Assembly (NCBI GenBank): GCA_013298945.1
Contig: JAAFJR010000003.1
Coordinates: 124,001 to 188,000 of the forward strand
DNA length: 64,000 nt
Direction of reading: 5' to 3'
DNA from: Polaromonas sp.
GTDB lineage: Bacteria > Pseudomonadota > Gammaproteobacteria > Burkholderiales > Burkholderiaceae_C
Below, in pieces: positions 39,089-47,450 of this stretch (position 1 is its first letter; each line of letters starts with the position of its first letter). The notes beneath the pieces are model-generated. The model made no database searches. It had not been told where the DNA came from and saw nothing but the letters and a program-made list of their open reading frames with translations. A program made the position numbers and the translations under genes.

Positions 39089-39870
39089 TCACTCTGCCGC
39101 GTGAACGATACGCCGCCGTCCACTACCAGCGTCGCACCCACCACGTAGTCGCCCGCGCGCGAGGCTAGGTAAATCGCCGCACCAGCCATGTCTTCGTCCA
39201 CGCCCACGCGTCCTGCGGGCACACGCTTAGAGACCATATCGCCATGGTCGCGGGCTACCTTGTTCATCTCAGAAGCAAAAGCGCCAGGTGCAATCGCTGT
39301 GACGGCGATGTTGTCCATCGCCAAACGCAGCGCCATGCGCTTAGTCAAGTGAATCAAGCCGGCTTTGCTGGCGGCATACGAGTAAGTTTCTTGTGCGTTG
39401 ATGGAAATACCGTCGATAGATGCGATGTTAATCACCTTGGCAACCTGTGTTTTGGCGGCTTTGCGCAAAGCGGGGGTCAAAATTTGCGTCAAAAAGAAAG
39501 GAGCTTTCAGGTTCAAGTCCACCACTTTGTCCCAACCAGATTCGGGGAAGGTGTCGTAATCAGCGCCCCAAGCCGCGCCCGCGTTGTTCACCAAAATATC
39601 CAGTTGCGGCTCCATTGCTAAGTAAGCGTCCGCCAAAGCCTGCGCGCCGGCCACGGTAGACACATCACCCGGAATGGCGATGCAAGTGCCAAATTGCGAC
39701 AGTTCTTTGGCAGTGTCGATACAAGCTTGGGCTTTGCGAGCAGAGATATAGACTTTGGCGCCTTGTGCCAAAAAGCCTTTGGCAATCATGCGGCCAATAC
39801 CGCGTGAACCGCCTGTAACCAGTGCGGTACGCCCTTTGAGGGTGAAAAGATCGGTCATTTCTGTGCTCAT
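39082..39870 (-). CDS. SDR-family oxidoreductase, RhlG-like
   Basis: This classical short-chain dehydrogenase has the cofactor motif VTGGSRGIGRMIAKG, NNAGAAWG, and a catalytic Ser-Tyr-Lys in NIASIDGI and YSYAASKAG; it is 262 residues long. The pattern GSRGIGRMIA plus GWDKVVDLN resembles RhlG, an NADPH-dependent 3-ketoacyl reductase. AAAGGAG precedes ATG 39870. The substrate is not known; it may act on 3-ketoacyl or alcohol intermediates. Confidence 0.88.
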   Translation of the reverse strand: MSTEMTDLFTLKGRTALVTGGSRGIGRMIAKGFLAQGAKVYISARKAQACIDTAKELSQFGTCIAIPGDVSTVAGAQALADAYLAMEPQLDILVNNAGAAWGADYDTFPESGWDKVVDLNLKAPFFLTQILTPALRKAAKTQVAKVINIASIDGISINAQETYSYAASKAGLIHLTKRMALRLAMDNIAVTAIAPGAFASEMNKVARDHGDMVSKRVPAGRVGVDEDMAGAAIYLASRAGDYVVGATLVVDGGVSFTRQSDD

Positions 39871-40041
39871 GCAGTCTCCTTTTACTGAATAATTGGGTGA
39901 AATCTTGCAAAAATCAAAGCATAGCGGCTTGACTTCTAAAGCTGCGTCGCCAAGGTGCTAAAAGCGCAAACATAGAAACCATCATAAAAACTGAGATAAT
40001 AGACGGTTAATTTCCACCAACCCCGTTTAATGGAGCCCATC

Positions 40042-40206
40042 ATGGCAAAAGTATTCAGAACCGAAGCAGACCGTAAAGCAACACCGCGCCCAGTCGCGCC
40101 AAAAGGCGTTTGTTACACAACCGGCAAAGGTCAAAAGATCAGCTTAGAGCGCGGCTCACACACAAACAACAAGAAAAACCCAGGTAAGCGTGCGCACCAA
40201 GGCTAA
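40042..40206 (+). CDS. Small basic protein, 54 residues, unknown
   Basis: The frame reads MAKVFRTEADRKATPRPVAP, then KGVCYTTGKGQKIS and ends KNPGKRAHQG. It is strongly basic and has one Cys. A TGGAG-like ribosome site lies just upstream and a strong terminator follows at 40239. The tidy gene boundaries and normal codon use suggest a real gene; I do not recognise the family. Confidence 0.6.
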   Translation: MAKVFRTEADRKATPRPVAPKGVCYTTGKGQKISLERGSHTNNKKNPGKRAHQG

Positions 40207-40238
40207 ACAAGCTTTTCGGTAACTACTAGCCAGATTCT

Positions 40239-40266
40239 AAAAAGCGCTCTTGAGAGCGCTTTTTTT
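40239..40266 (+). terminator. Rho-independent terminator after the 54-residue gene
   Basis: AAAAAGCGCTCT-tg-AGAGCGCTTTTTTT: a 10-bp stem closed by a two-base loop, then a T run. Confidence 0.9.
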
Positions 40267-40425
40267 GTTGCTTTAATCAACTGTGCCATTACATTTGTAG
40301 CTAAAAAGCTACTAAAACTAGTATTTAGTATTCTTTTGAATTACACTGATTCTCTAAATTAATGTTAATAGAACATTCAATTTGGTTTTTTGAAGAATAA
40401 AGTACACATAAAAGAGGAGTAAAAA

Positions 40426-40599
40426 ATGCGTGAACTCAATGTAAAAGAAATGGAAGTTGTTTCCGGTGGCTGGGGTTGCTGGACGCGTCGCTCATATACT
40501 TACAACTGCCAGCCAAAACCGACATGCACACCGACCCCCCCGCCTTCTTGCACGCCGCCGCCATCCTGCACGCCTGCGCCTGTACCTACACCATATTAA
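40426..40599 (+). CDS. Double-glycine-leader peptide precursor (microcin/bacteriocin-like)
   Basis: This 57-residue frame has an excellent ribosome site (GAGGAG, seven bases before ATG). The leader MRELNVKEMEVVSGG matches the class II bacteriocin/microcin consensus at Leu -12, Glu -8, Met -7, Val -4 and Gly-Gly -2/-1. Cutting after GG would release a 42-residue core: WGCWTRRSYTYNC, QPKPTCTPTPPPSC, TPPPSC, TPAPVPTPY. It has five Cys, about 14 Pro, nine Thr and a repeated PSCTP unit. A C39-peptidase ABC exporter, its fusion protein and a TolC-like channel are encoded directly downstream. No modification enzyme or obvious immunity gene is adjacent. Confidence 0.85.
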   Translation: MRELNVKEMEVVSGGWGCWTRRSYTYNCQPKPTCTPTPPPSCTPPPSCTPAPVPTPY

Positions 40600-40655
40600 A
40601 TTAGAAAACAACGGAGATATTGCGTAAGCAGTTTCTAGTTGTTAAATCATGGATC

Positions 40656-40690
40656 CAACAAACGACGCTTCTGCGTCGTTTGTTGTTTTT
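40656..40690 (+). terminator. Terminator between the precursor gene and its exporter genes
   Basis: CAACAAACGACGC-ttct-GCGTCGTTTGTTG is a perfect 13-bp stem with a T run. It probably lets most transcripts stop after the precursor, so the peptide is made in excess over the exporter; read-through or a second promoter would express the exporter. Confidence 0.85.
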
Positions 40691-40716
40691 GGTAACAAAC
40701 TTACAATCCATGCAGT

Positions 40717-42000
40717 ATGAAACATCAAACTACTGAAGAGTTGCACACTTCGTTGTTTCGCCAAGAAGCAGTAAACGCGATTCGCCCACAGCAATTCAGC
40801 GAAATTACGCTGGTTCCTGGCGCATCTTCGCGCTGGCTGGCTATTGTAGGTTTGTGTGTGATTGTTAGTTTGGGTGCACTGATGGGGCTTGGCAGCTACA
40901 CGCGCCGTACCACTGTGGGCGGCCAAGTTTATCCCTCAGAAGGGTTGATACGTGTCACCGCAACGCAGCCTGGTATCGTCGTCGAGCAGTTGGTGCGTGA
41001 TGGTCAGGTGGTAAAGCGCGGCAGCGTTCTGTTCGTGCTTTCGAGCGATCGTCTGGGCGCAGATAATACCGACTACCAACGGGGCATAGCCACGCAGATT
41101 GAATCGCGGCGCCGTTCATTAGAAGACGATTTAAAACGCTCCACACAGTCAGAACAGCAAGAGGCCGAGCAGCTCAAGCGGCGTTTGGCATCACTACGTG
41201 CAGAGCAAGAACAAGTTACAAGGCAAGCGCAGCAGTTGACCGTTCGCGTTTCGGGCGCTGAAGAAGCGTTGAAACGTTACGAAAGTTTATACAAGCAGGA
41301 GTTCGTTTCTAAAGACGAGCTGCTCGCCAAGGAAACAGAAACCGCAGAAATGCGTAGCCGCCAACAAGGTAACCGCCGAGACATGCTGGCTTTAGAGCGT
41401 GATATCGTTGCAGCTCAACGCGATTTGGAAGCTGTGCGTACGCGGTTTGTGAGCCAGCGCTCAGAGCTAGATCGATCCATTCTTTCAACACGCCAAGAGT
41501 TTTCAGAGCTAGAAGCCAAACGCCGAATGGTCATTACAGCGCCGACGGATGGACAAATCACGCTACTGCAGTCTGAATTAGGTCAAAGTGTCGACATGGG
41601 GCGGACTTTGGCGCAAATCGTTCCACTCAATAACCAATTAACGGTGCGGTTATATGCGCCCAGCAAAGCTGCAGGCTTCGTGCAAGTAGGCGCACCCGTC
41701 TTGCTGAGGTTTGATGCTTTTCCTTATCAAAAATACGGTCAACTAACGGGAAAAGTGCTGTCCTTATCCAAGGCCGCCGTCAACGCAACTGACATTCAGG
41801 GTTATATCCCACGCGCAGATGCTGCAGGTGAATCTTTGTTCGCCATCACGGTGAGCTTGCCAGAGCAAATGTTGGGTGAAGGCGTACAAAAGTTGCAGTT
41901 GCAAGCGGGTATGCGGGTAGAGGCCGATTTGCTGCATGAAACACGGTATTTGTATGAGTGGATTTTGGAGCCACTGCAAGCGGCTCGTTCTCGCCTTTAA
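40717..42000 (+). CDS. HlyD/CvaA-family membrane fusion protein of a peptide exporter
   Basis: The 427-residue protein has a cytoplasmic N-terminus and one membrane segment (WLAIVGLCVIVSLGALMGLG). A lipoyl-like motif (ATQPGIVVEQLVRDGQVVKR) is followed by a long coiled coil of about 150 residues (RRRSLEDDLKRSTQSEQQEA...) and a C-terminal barrel (ITAPTDGQITLLQSELGQSV). It bridges the inner-membrane ABC protein and the outer-membrane channel, as CvaA does for colicin V. It begins 27 bp after the terminator and is followed by the ABC gene after 45 bp. Confidence 0.92.
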   Translation: MKHQTTEELHTSLFRQEAVNAIRPQQFSEITLVPGASSRWLAIVGLCVIVSLGALMGLGSYTRRTTVGGQVYPSEGLIRVTATQPGIVVEQLVRDGQVVKRGSVLFVLSSDRLGADNTDYQRGIATQIESRRRSLEDDLKRSTQSEQQEAEQLKRRLASLRAEQEQVTRQAQQLTVRVSGAEEALKRYESLYKQEFVSKDELLAKETETAEMRSRQQGNRRDMLALERDIVAAQRDLEAVRTRFVSQRSELDRSILSTRQEFSELEAKRRMVITAPTDGQITLLQSELGQSVDMGRTLAQIVPLNNQLTVRLYAPSKAAGFVQVGAPVLLRFDAFPYQKYGQLTGKVLSLSKAAVNATDIQGYIPRADAAGESLFAITVSLPEQMLGEGVQKLQLQAGMRVEADLLHETRYLYEWILEPLQAARSRL

Positions 42001-42045
42001 GAATTTACTCTACTACACGTTAACCGTTATACACATATTCACATC

Positions 42046-44205
42046 ATGTCTCTGCTTGACCGATTACAACTGAACTGGGGTTCGCGAATCCCAGTGATTC
42101 TGCAAACCGAAGCTTCCGAATGTGGCTTGGCCTGCATCGCCATGCTTTTGGCGCAGCATGGTACGGTCACCGATCTGGCCACACTGCGAAGAAGACATGG
42201 TGCAGTTCCGCAAGGCATGACTTTGCTAGATTTGGGTAGAGTCGCAAAAGCAGAACAACTGACAACTCGCGCGGTTCGTGTCGATATGTCTGAGCTGAAA
42301 CAGCTGCGTTTACCCGCCATTTTGCATTGGAGCATGGGGCACTTTGTGGTGCTGCGTGAAATTAGCGGCAACAAACACCATGTCATCGATCCTGCGCATG
42401 GCGAACGCGTTTTTTCGCAAGAAGAGATGTCGCGCGAGTTTACAGGTGTGGCTATGGAGGCATGGCCTGCGAACGATTTCGTGGCTAAACAGGAAGCTCA
42501 GAGCGTCTCATTAAAAGCCTTGGTCGGCCGTGTCAGCGGGCTGTGGCCAACGCTATGGCGGGTGCTTGCAGTTTCACTTACTTTAGAAGTGCTGGGGCTG
42601 ATTTTTCCTTTGTTCATGCAGTGGGTAGTTGATAACGTGGTTGTGACGCGTGACGTAGGTTTGCTGACGACGCTGGCATTGGGATTTTTGCTATTGCTAG
42701 TCATTCAGCAACTGTTTACGGTGATGCGCTCCTGGTTGGTGCTGAAGGTAGGTACGCAGCTTCGTGTGCAATGGCGCTCAAACGTGCTTAGTCATTTGCT
42801 GATGTTGCCATTGGACTACTTTGCACGCAGGCATTTAGGCGATGTGATGTCGCGCTTTGAATCAGTTGACCGTATCCAAAAAGTATTGACGGACACGTTT
42901 GTAGAAACGGCACTTGATGGTTTGATGGTTGTTTTGACGCTGGGTTTGATGCTGCTGTACAGCCCAGTTTTAACCGTCATCGCTGTGTTTTCTGTTTTGC
43001 TTTATGCAGGGGTTCGTTGGTTGTGGTTTGGCCCGATGCGTAATGCTATGGCTGAGCACCTCGTGCGCAACGCAAACGAGTCCAGTTTTTTACTCGAAAC
43101 GGTGCGTGGCATGCGGACTATTCGTCTATTTTCACGCCACACAGAGCGCTTAAGTGCGTGGCAATCGCTGATGATCGCTGATGTCAATACTAACTTGAAG
43201 GTTCAAAAACTCGAAGTTTTTTACCGTTTGATGCGCGGCACTTTATCCGGCGCGTTTGCGTTATTGCTGTTGTGGTGGGGTGCACGTGATGTCATGACGG
43301 GTACTTTAAGTATGGGCATGTTGCTGGCATTTTTGGCTTACAGAAACCAGTTTGACAGCCGCTTTACTGAGCTGGTTAACAAATGGGTTGATTTGCGCAT
43401 GCTAGGTTTGGACGCACAACGGTTAGCCGATATTGTGCTAACCGCACCCGAATCAGTACCTGCAGGTGTAGTATCCAGATCACCCATAATACCACCCAGC
43501 ATTGAGATCAAAGATCTTCATTTTCGATACTCAGAAGGTACGCCTAATGTGCTCGCAAACCTGAGCTTGACGATTCCCGCTGGTCAGTCAATAGCTATTG
43601 CAGGCGCTTCAGGGGGTGGTAAAACGACGCTGGTTAACTTGCTATTGGGTGTATACCATCCTCAGCGCGGTGATATCCGTATTGATGGTGTGCCGCTAGA
43701 GCAGCTGGGTGTGACGCAATGGCGCAATCAAGTCGCCACCGTCATGCAAGACGATGTGCTATTCGCAGGTTCAATAGCCGACAACATCAGTTTTTTTGAT
43801 CCAACGCCAGATTTGGAATGGTTAGAAAATTGCGCAGTAATGGCCGCCATTCATGAAGACATTGCAAAAATGCCTATGGCTTACCAAACGCTGGTGGGCG
43901 ATATGGGCAGTACTCTGTCGGGTGGTCAAAAACAGCGTGTCCTGTTGGCTCGGGCTTTGTATCGCCGTCCGCTCGTGCTCATACTTGATGAAGCAACCAG
44001 CCATTTGGATATTGCCCGTGAAAGCGACGTTAACAACGCCATTGCCAGCATGCCATTGACGCGTATTGTGGTTGCACATAGAAAGCAAACCTTGTCTTCA
44101 GTTGATCGTGTGATTGAGCTAGATAATGGCTGCGTATTGCGTGATGAAACCGCCAAGGAGTTTGCACAACGCATGACGCAAGTTTCCCCAGGACAAATAG
44201 CATGA
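42046..44205 (+). CDS. C39-peptidase-containing ABC exporter (CvaB/PCAT type)
   Basis: The N-terminal C39 peptidase has the catalytic Cys in LQTEASECGLACIAML, the His in HWSMGHFVVLREI and the Asp in HVIDPAHGE. The Cys is present, so this is a true protease and not the inactive C39-like domain of HlyB-type exporters. Six membrane segments follow (about 165-450), then an ATPase with Walker A GASGGGKTTLVNLL, signature LSGGQKQRVLLARAL and Walker B LVLILDEATSHLD. It would remove the double-glycine leader and export the core, matching the precursor at 40426. The stop overlaps the TolC-like start by four bases. Confidence 0.95.
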   Translation: MSLLDRLQLNWGSRIPVILQTEASECGLACIAMLLAQHGTVTDLATLRRRHGAVPQGMTLLDLGRVAKAEQLTTRAVRVDMSELKQLRLPAILHWSMGHFVVLREISGNKHHVIDPAHGERVFSQEEMSREFTGVAMEAWPANDFVAKQEAQSVSLKALVGRVSGLWPTLWRVLAVSLTLEVLGLIFPLFMQWVVDNVVVTRDVGLLTTLALGFLLLLVIQQLFTVMRSWLVLKVGTQLRVQWRSNVLSHLLMLPLDYFARRHLGDVMSRFESVDRIQKVLTDTFVETALDGLMVVLTLGLMLLYSPVLTVIAVFSVLLYAGVRWLWFGPMRNAMAEHLVRNANESSFLLETVRGMRTIRLFSRHTERLSAWQSLMIADVNTNLKVQKLEVFYRLMRGTLSGAFALLLLWWGARDVMTGTLSMGMLLAFLAYRNQFDSRFTELVNKWVDLRMLGLDAQRLADIVLTAPESVPAGVVSRSPIIPPSIEIKDLHFRYSEGTPNVLANLSLTIPAGQSIAIAGASGGGKTTLVNLLLGVYHPQRGDIRIDGVPLEQLGVTQWRNQVATVMQDDVLFAGSIADNISFFDPTPDLEWLENCAVMAAIHEDIAKMPMAYQTLVGDMGSTLSGGQKQRVLLARALYRRPLVLILDEATSHLDIARESDVNNAIASMPLTRIVVAHRKQTLSSVDRVIELDNGCVLRDETAKEFAQRMTQVSPGQIA

Positions 44206-45653
44206 TGCGTTGGGTGCGTTTGCCGAGCTGTCTTGCAATGGGCTTTCTAATTTGTGCAATCGGCGCAAAAGCACAACCAGTCCAACAAAGTGCAGCTGTA
44301 CAGCTGAGACTCACCAACACACTGTATGAGATTGCAGCTGGGAAACTTGAAGCCCTGCAAGTGTCAGCACCTCTGATTAACTATGACGGATTGACGCGTA
44401 CATTGAGCCAAACGCCAAACTGCGGTGCGTCAAATTCAAGTCCCGTGACTGGGGTTTTACGTATGGCAGCCGTTGTCAATCAAGTCATTTGCCATCGCTT
44501 AGGTGTGCGCGAAGGTTTCGGATTGACTGAACAAGCCCGCGCAGCATTAGAGCTTGCAGAAAGCCGGGGTCAACCCTCACTCAATCTTGTCGTCGGTTTA
44601 GACGCTGAGCGCGGCGGTAACACCAATGGTACTGTTGCACTGCGAATGGAGTGGCTGCTGTTTGATTTTGGAGCTAGCAATGCAGGCATACAACAATCGC
44701 GGCTAGCCTTGGCGGCTGTGTTGGACGACCAGCGCGCAGAAGTTTTGTTAGCCTTGGCAGATGCCGCTCAGTTGTTTGCTACAGCTAAAACATCATTTGG
44801 CAGGTTAGATTCTGCAGTAATCAATTTACGAACGGCGCAAGACAGCCTTCGTATGACCGAGGCGCGCCAAGCTGAAGGTGCCAGTTCTTTAGCCGAAAAG
44901 GTACAAGCGCAAACGGCTTTAGCGCAAGCTCGCTTGGAAGAAGTGCGCGCCAAAAGCCAGTGGTTGTCCGCGAACGGATCCTTAGCGATAGCGATGGGGT
45001 TAAGTGCCAACCAAACTTTTGAGTTTGATGCTGCAGAAGCTGATGACGACTCGTTTTTCGATCGAAGTTTGGACATCAAAGCACTCATTGATGAAGCACG
45101 CTCCCGCCATCCTCGCATAACTGCAGCCCGAGCGCGACTGGCTGAAACGCAAGCACGATTCAAATCAATCGACGCAGAACGTTGGGGAAATGTCAGCCTA
45201 AGCGGCGTAGCAGGCAGAATTCGTACCAGTGGATACACCGACCTGCGCGACACGGGTTCTGCCTCTGTATTGTGGACCTTGCCTTTGTTTGACCGTGGCG
45301 TAACAACCTCTCTTCAGCGTGACATTCAAGCTCAAATTCAAATTCGCAATGCATCAGTTGATGATGCATTGAACCAAATCGAATTACAAGTTTGGCAACA
45401 AAGCCAAGAGTTGATCGCCGACAGAGACATCTTGCGCGAAGCCCGCGCGGTACGTAACACTGCCGAGCTGTCTTTGCGCGTCAACAGCGAACGCTATCGC
45501 TCTGGGGTCGGTTTGTTCAGCGACGTTTTAACAGCTCAAAACGTGGTGGCTAACGCCCGCTTCCAATGGGTAGAAGCGCGCGCTAATTTGCTCAAATCAC
45601 AACTTAAACTAGCTGCCTCGATTGGGCGTTTTGGGCCTATAGCACCCAGCTAG
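44202..45653 (+). CDS. TolC-family outer-membrane channel protein
   Basis: A signal peptide (MRWVRLPSCLAMGFLICAIG then AKAQ) precedes a TolC-like alpha-helical protein of 483 residues. It has the usual internal duplication and coiled-coil segments (SSLAEKVQAQTALAQARLEE; ARSRHPRITAARARLAET; NSERYRSGVGLFSDVLTAQN). It completes the tripartite exporter in the outer membrane. ATGA overlap with the ABC gene indicates coupled expression. Dedicated TolC genes in microcin loci are less usual than use of the housekeeping TolC. Confidence 0.9.
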   Translation: MMRWVRLPSCLAMGFLICAIGAKAQPVQQSAAVQLRLTNTLYEIAAGKLEALQVSAPLINYDGLTRTLSQTPNCGASNSSPVTGVLRMAAVVNQVICHRLGVREGFGLTEQARAALELAESRGQPSLNLVVGLDAERGGNTNGTVALRMEWLLFDFGASNAGIQQSRLALAAVLDDQRAEVLLALADAAQLFATAKTSFGRLDSAVINLRTAQDSLRMTEARQAEGASSLAEKVQAQTALAQARLEEVRAKSQWLSANGSLAIAMGLSANQTFEFDAAEADDDSFFDRSLDIKALIDEARSRHPRITAARARLAETQARFKSIDAERWGNVSLSGVAGRIRTSGYTDLRDTGSASVLWTLPLFDRGVTTSLQRDIQAQIQIRNASVDDALNQIELQVWQQSQELIADRDILREARAVRNTAELSLRVNSERYRSGVGLFSDVLTAQNVVANARFQWVEARANLLKSQLKLAASIGRFGPIAPS

Positions 45654-45994
45654 TGTGACTTAACTCATTCTGCTCTACGGCGATGTAGCTGATGTTGGCC
45701 GACAGTAGCAAATTTTATAGTTAATCTATGCCTTAAAGCACTTGCAAAACTATTTTTACTAAAGTCTTGATGACCAAGAGTAGCGAAATTTGTAGTTTGA
45801 TGGCCAAGAGTTTTTGAATGAAATCAATTGCTTACGTTGAAGCGATCACAAATAACCCAAAGTTTGGCCACGAGTTTTAGCAAAAATTTATAAAAATCAA
45901 ATTTGAAATCAATAACGCGCTTAACTACCTTCGTTTTATAGGGCATAGTCAGCACAAGAGAAATGAGTTGCATAAACAGTAGGAAATAAAAGCG
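45654..45994. other. Intergenic region with short repeats, no gene seen
   Basis: A/T-rich. TTGATGACCAAGAGT (45767-45781) and TTGATGGCCAAGAGT (45797-45811) are direct repeats with 15 bases between them, and a weaker TTTGGCCACGAGTTT lies at 45863. They may be remnants of an insertion-sequence end; no open frame is convincing. Confidence 0.4.
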
Positions 45995-47287
45995 ATGACA
46001 ACGATGCTTGAATTTTTATCATCTGACCCACGGTTCATTGAATTAGAACAAAAAATCGTAAGCACAATAACCAATGCAGTGACTACTGCTAAAGCGGTTG
46101 AGGTCTATCGAGAAATGCAATCATTGATTTCTGATTGGACTTTCATCTTTGCATCTAGCTCAGGAGTCACGCCCGGACTTGCTGTGAATAAGATGTTTTC
46201 TTGTGGCACAGCAGTTGTTAGTCCTTTTTCATCTGACAAAGTTTGGATTCTTGATTCGAAGACTTTGTATGAAATGGATTACAACGGTCAAGCAAAATTA
46301 AAAATAGATTACTCAATCGCGCTAGATACGCAAGCAATGAGCTATTTGGTACCTTTCTTGGGTGCTGGCTCTGACAAATTGCCAAAGGATATGGGTGAAG
46401 TGTTTGCATTTTTGGCTCAAGATAATGTGTTTGTTGATCCCATGCCTTACGTCATTGAAAATCTAGAAAAGATTAATTCAGATGAGGGACGTCAAAAAAT
46501 CATTAATAACATTGCGGCATACGAAAAGTTTCGGAATATGGACACCGGACATTTCAACTTACATGGCGTGGTTCAAGCAAGGCTGACAGATTTAGAGCTA
46601 CAGCAAAGTGCAGAAACTTTTGTAAATGGAATTTATAAAACCCCGGATTTTGCTGATCATGTTGGAACTGTCGAACATCGGCAGAAAATTATGTTTGTAA
46701 TTTTGTTGAAAACTGTAGCAATTCAACTGATACATCCTAGTTGGCCGCATTATAAAAAAGTGTCTAGCTTGTTAGATTTTATGAACGATCGCTTGAATTG
46801 CATCTTTCAGCGTGAAGTAATTACTGCATCAAAATATTTTTTATATGGGCAAAAGTTTCGCTTCTTTAGTCGGATACAAAGAAATAAGCCGCTATTAGAA
46901 ATCCTTTCTGAGTTATCAACAATGTCTTGGGATTACTGGCATATTCGACACATTGAAGAAAGTATGAGTTTACGACCTGATATTAGTGGGGGATATTTTT
47001 TCACGGCGCTACTAACGTTTGATAAAAGATACATTGAACTTTTAACTAGTTGCCCGTTACAAGCATATGCAACTAAACCTGGAAAAGGGTTCCCGCATCC
47101 TGTTTACACAGATCTTATGTTTGGCGAGGGTACAACAAGCTTTGAGGCTGAACTTCATGCACGATATTTCAACGAGTCAGCATTGAAAAATCGTATGGCA
47201 AACATTGGTAATACTTGGTTAAAGAAAGAATTGCCGGGATTGGAGACTGAATTGATTAAGGTTTTGACGACAATATGCAAGTCGTAA
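45995..47287 (+). CDS. Hypothetical protein, 430 residues, unrecognised
   Basis: I do not recognise a family. The protein is soluble with no signal peptide or membrane segment. It has mixed alpha/beta character, with helical stretches such as PDFADHVGTVEHRQKIMFVI and Trp/Tyr/His-rich parts (TMSWDYWHIRHIEESMS). The gene is lower in G+C than the exporter genes and stands alone between the peptide-export locus and the methylase locus. It might be an accessory or immunity function of either, but nothing in the sequence decides this. The start ATG 45995 is followed closely by another ATG (MTTM). Confidence 0.75.
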   Translation: MTTMLEFLSSDPRFIELEQKIVSTITNAVTTAKAVEVYREMQSLISDWTFIFASSSGVTPGLAVNKMFSCGTAVVSPFSSDKVWILDSKTLYEMDYNGQAKLKIDYSIALDTQAMSYLVPFLGAGSDKLPKDMGEVFAFLAQDNVFVDPMPYVIENLEKINSDEGRQKIINNIAAYEKFRNMDTGHFNLHGVVQARLTDLELQQSAETFVNGIYKTPDFADHVGTVEHRQKIMFVILLKTVAIQLIHPSWPHYKKVSSLLDFMNDRLNCIFQREVITASKYFLYGQKFRFFSRIQRNKPLLEILSELSTMSWDYWHIRHIEESMSLRPDISGGYFFTALLTFDKRYIELLTSCPLQAYATKPGKGFPHPVYTDLMFGEGTTSFEAELHARYFNESALKNRMANIGNTWLKKELPGLETELIKVLTTICKS

Positions 47288-47347
47288 CAAGTCTGATTTT
47301 TAAGGAAATAAAAATTAATTGAGGTCTAAATTTGGTCAATCCTAAAC

Positions 47348-47380
47348 TGACATTGACATTGACATTGACATTGACATTGA
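47348..47380. repeat. Hexanucleotide microsatellite (TGACAT)5.5
   Basis: Five full TGACAT units and a half unit lie 60 bp after the 430-residue gene. Such tracts can vary by slippage; it does not sit in a coding frame that I can support. Confidence 0.85.
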
Positions 47381-47450
47381 ATCATGCTGAGTATAGATAT
47401 CGCTAGCCAGTTCTTAATATTAGTGATTTTATAACCTGTAAATGACAGTA

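Noticed and set aside
40717-45653. The exporter as the secretion system of the giant proteins
   Set aside because: The C39 domain keeps its catalytic Cys and a matching GG-leader precursor is adjacent; RTX-type adhesin exporters usually have an inactive C39-like domain. Not fully excluded.
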